From: DATARH01 sp963789255
Lineage (GTDB): Bacteria > Pseudomonadota > Alphaproteobacteria > ATCC43930 > CGMCC-115725
Reading direction: 5' to 3'
DNA length: 64,000 bases
NCBI GenBank assembly: GCA_963789255.1
Contig: CAWBJW010000002.1
Span: 1,736,001 to 1,800,000 of the forward strand
Positions 61,401 through 64,000 of this stretch are shown here, piece after piece. Numbering within the stretch: the stretch's first letter is position 1; each line of letters opens with the position of its first letter. The translations under genes were made by a program, and so were the position numbers. Below the pieces are notes generated by a model, which was not told the DNA's origin, did not search any database, and saw nothing but the letters and a program-made list of their open reading frames with translations.

Positions 61401-64000
61401 TAAACGAGCCACTGCGACACCGTCCGGAAACCGGCGCGGTGGGCGGGCATTTACAGAGGCTGATTAAAGGCGAGACCGTTGTCGCAATCGCCGATTTTTC
61501 CGACACGGACGCGTATCGCTCCGGTCTTAATTTGGCGGTAGCCTTGGTTGAAATAGGGGGCGCCCGCAGCGCCGTCTGGGTGGCCCTGCGCAAGGATGAG
61601 GCGCTGCTTGGGGTTCTGGTCATTTACCGACAGGAAGTTCGCCCCTTCACCGACAAGCAGATTGCGCTGTTGCAGAACTTCGCGGCGCAGGCGGTCATCG
61701 CGATGGAGAACGCACGACTCATCACCGAGACGCGCGAGGCTCTGGAGCAGCAGACCGCGACCGCCGAGGTGCTGGGCGTCATCAATGCCTCGCCCGGCGA
61801 CCTCGCCCCGGTGTTCGACGCGATGCTCGCGAAAGCGACAAGCCTATGTGATGCCTCATTCGGCGTGATGGAAACCTTCGACGGTGAGCGCCTCCACACG
61901 GCTGCGACGCATCGACTGCCCACAGGGTTGATCGAGTCTTGCGCGCGCCATTCGAGGTCGAGCCGGGGACTATTAGAGGTAACCTGTTCGCCGGTGCACC
62001 GTTCGTCGAAATCCGCGACGAGGGCGATCCCGAAGCTGGGGTCGAAGGCGCTCCGTTGCGACGCGCGTTCGTCGAGATCGGCGGTGCCCGCGCGAGCCTA
62101 GCCGTTGCCCTGCGCAAAGACGATCAGTTCTTGGGGGTGTTTTGGCTTCACCGGCGCGAAGTTCGGCCGTTCACCGAGCGGCAGATTGCGCTGTTGCAGA
62201 ACTTCGCGGCGCAGGCGGTCATCGCGATGGAGAACGCACGCCTGATCACCGAGACGCGCCAGGCCTTGGAGCAGCAGACCGCGACGGCCGAAGTCCTCCA
62301 GGTCATCAATTCCTCGCCGGGCGACCTCGCCCCGGTGTTCGACGCGATGCTTGACAAGGCGATGCGCCTCTGCGAGGCGGCCTTCGGCAGCCTTTTCCTC
62401 TACGACGGCGAGCGACTTCTGGCCGCCGCGTTGCGCTCTGTCCCTGACGGATTTGCCGAGTTTCTGCGTCAACCGTTGACGCCGGAGCCGGGTACGGCAT
62501 TGGCTCAGGTGATCAACCAGCGGCGGTTGGTTCACTGGGCCGACGCCGCGGCGCAGGAGGCGTATTTTGAGCGGGCCCCGTTGGCGGTCGCTGGGGTAGA
62601 ACTCGGCGGCGTACGCACCTTGATCGGCATCCCCCTCGTCAAAGACACGACGCTGCTCGGGATCTTCCATCTTTATCGCCAGGAGGTTCGCCCCTTTACC
62701 GACAAGCAGATCGCGCTGTTGCAGAATTTCGCGGCGCAGGCGGTCATCGCGATGGAGAATGCGCGGCTGATCACCGAGACCCGCGAGGCGCTCGAGCAGC
62801 AGACCGCGACCGCCGAGGTGCTGGGGGTCATCAACGCGTCGCCCGGCGACCTCGCGCCGGTGTTCGATGCGATGCTGGAGCGCGCGCTCCATCTCTGCGA
62901 TGTCCAGTTTGGCGGCCTTTGGACATATGATGGAACACAGGCCAACCCGGCAGTGCTCCGGGGAGTGCCGCCGGCGATGGCCGAATTCTATCGGACGCCG
63001 ATCAGGGACACGCAGGGAGGGTGGATTTACAGTTTGGCCCACGGAGCGCCCCTGGTGCACGTGCCGGATATCACCGCCGACGACGCCTACCGGGTTCGTC
63101 CCGGGCGCCGCGCCCTGGTGGAACTCGGGGGGTTTCGCAGCACGCTAATGGTCCCGCTTCGCAAAGACGGGGCACTGCTTGGCCTGATATGCCTCTACGG
63201 CAATGAGGCACGGCCGTTCACCGACAAGCAGATCGCGCTGTTGCAGAATTTCGCGGCGCAGGCGGTGATCGCGATGGAAAACGCGCGCCTCATCACCGAG
63301 ACGCGCGAGGCGCTCGATCGGCAAACCGCAACGGCCGAGATTTTGGGCGTGATCAATTCGTCGCCCGGCGATCTCGCTCCGGTGTTCGACACGATGCTGG
63401 AACGGGCGATGCGGCTGTGCGGCGCGGTCCTCGGCCATATCATGGAATACGATGGCGAGCGGTTTCGCACCATGGCGCTGCGCGGCGCGTCGCCGGCTTA
63501 TGGCGAAATCATGCGCGAGCCGCTGGAGCCGGGCCGGACAGGCGGTTCGCTCGCCGCGCTGGTCCGCGGCGAGCCTATCGTGCACGTCGCGGACATGATG
63601 GCGTCGGATGCCTACCGCTCGGGAAATCGCGCACGGCGGGCTTTGGTCAACCTCGGCGGCGGCCGCACCGGGCTCTGGGTAGCCCTGCGCAAGGACGCGG
63701 CCCTTCTCGGGACGCTGGTCCTCTATCGGCCCGAGGTCAGGCCGTTTTCCGACAATGAGATCGCGCTGGTGACGAGCTTTGCCGCGCAGGCGGTGATCGC
63801 GATGGAGAACGCGCGGCTGCTCGGCGAACTGCGCTCGCGCACCGACGAACTGGCGCGCTCGGTCGAGGAGTTGCGGGCGCTCGGCGAGGTCGGGCAGGCG
63901 GTCAGTTCGACCCTCGATCTGCGCGCGGTGCTGGTGACGATCCTCAACCGCTCGGTGGCGCTGGCCGGCGCCGAGGCCGGCGTCATCTTCCGCTACGCCC
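58412..64000 (+). pseudogene. Giant multi-GAF sensor protein (probable histidine kinase), one frameshift, continues past window
   Basis: From GTG 58412 the protein has a first membrane helix (ALSVIALVGAALLINSAFDF, near residues 34-53) and a Cache-type extracytoplasmic domain (IEEFVNEIERQIGWTTHAQW to WRVFVEVPLAEAF). A second helix follows near residues 312-335, then HAMP (MTGPIRAIAAGAERIGAGEL) and a coiled coil. After that come at least eight GAF repeats, each ending FAAQAVIAMENARLITETRE and opening VINSSPGDLAPVFDAML; a ninth begins near 63880. One base is missing near 61937, shifting the frame inside the fifth GAF domain; the second frame stays open to 64000. Kinase or cyclase output lies outside. 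The linkers are almost identical in DNA, so repeat-driven errors or recombination are likely. Confidence 0.85.

Overview
The window is high-GC chromosomal DNA, most likely from an alphaproteobacterium (Rhodospirillales or Hyphomicrobiales type). This rests on family resemblance, a TTGAT-N4-ATCAA FNR/FixK box, DUF1127 and CsbD proteins, G+C-rich palindromic elements and IS1595/IS630/IS110/IS1182/IS481 debris. No rRNA or CRISPR array is visible. One tRNA gene, tRNA-Ser(UGA), is present.

Layout. 1-13.4 kb is a carbon-storage and stress island: glgX (cut by the window edge), a CsbD protein behind an FNR/FixK-type box, a small membrane protein, a GH13 enzyme, glgB-otsA-otsB on the minus strand, a thiamine-diphosphate (ThDP) enzyme, then glgP and acetate kinase. 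13.4-15.2 kb holds an IS481 remnant, a decayed gene and two overlapping DUF488 genes. 15.3-19.5 kb is a ThDP enzyme / DUF35 / thiolase-like operon, flanked by two inverted copies of a 79-bp repeat. 19.6-24.6 kb is one DUF262 (GmrSD-like) gene interrupted by two insertion sequences: an IS1595 element with two passenger genes, and an IS630 element with an A7 slippery site. The target duplications let the original 633-codon gene be rebuilt exactly. 24.7-28.6 kb has an ADP-forming acyl-CoA synthetase carrying an in-frame palindromic repeat, and a CmcJ/NvfI-type oxidoreductase. 28.8-33.5 kb is an insertion-sequence graveyard.

34.3-42.5 kb is a small integrated element next to tRNA-Ser: integrase, HTH protein, primase/RepA-like ATPase, direct and inverted repeats, a HEPN-like protein, a serine recombinase lacking its catalytic serine, and a DUF4236 membrane protein. 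42.8-52.6 kb is a catabolic-looking region: gentisate dioxygenase-like cupin, aminoglycoside-phosphotransferase-like kinase, divergent enolase paralogue, DUF1185 protein, double cold-shock protein, molybdenum hydroxylase, MoaD/ThiS protein and LLM flavin monooxygenase. 52.9-58.3 kb has a decayed pentapeptide-repeat gene, a GMC oxidoreductase with a duplicated C-terminal scrap, lepA and a small ORF. From 58.4 kb to the end is a giant sensor protein with at least eight tandem GAF domains, continuing past the window.

Two cross-cutting observations. About a dozen otherwise well conserved genes carry a single-base frameshift, often in a 2-3 base homopolymer, so base-level sequence errors should be excluded before calling them pseudogenes. 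Three intact reading frames also have a key catalytic or metal-binding residue replaced through what would be a single CpG transition (LepA P-loop Ser to Leu, recombinase Ser to Leu, kinase HGD to HGN).
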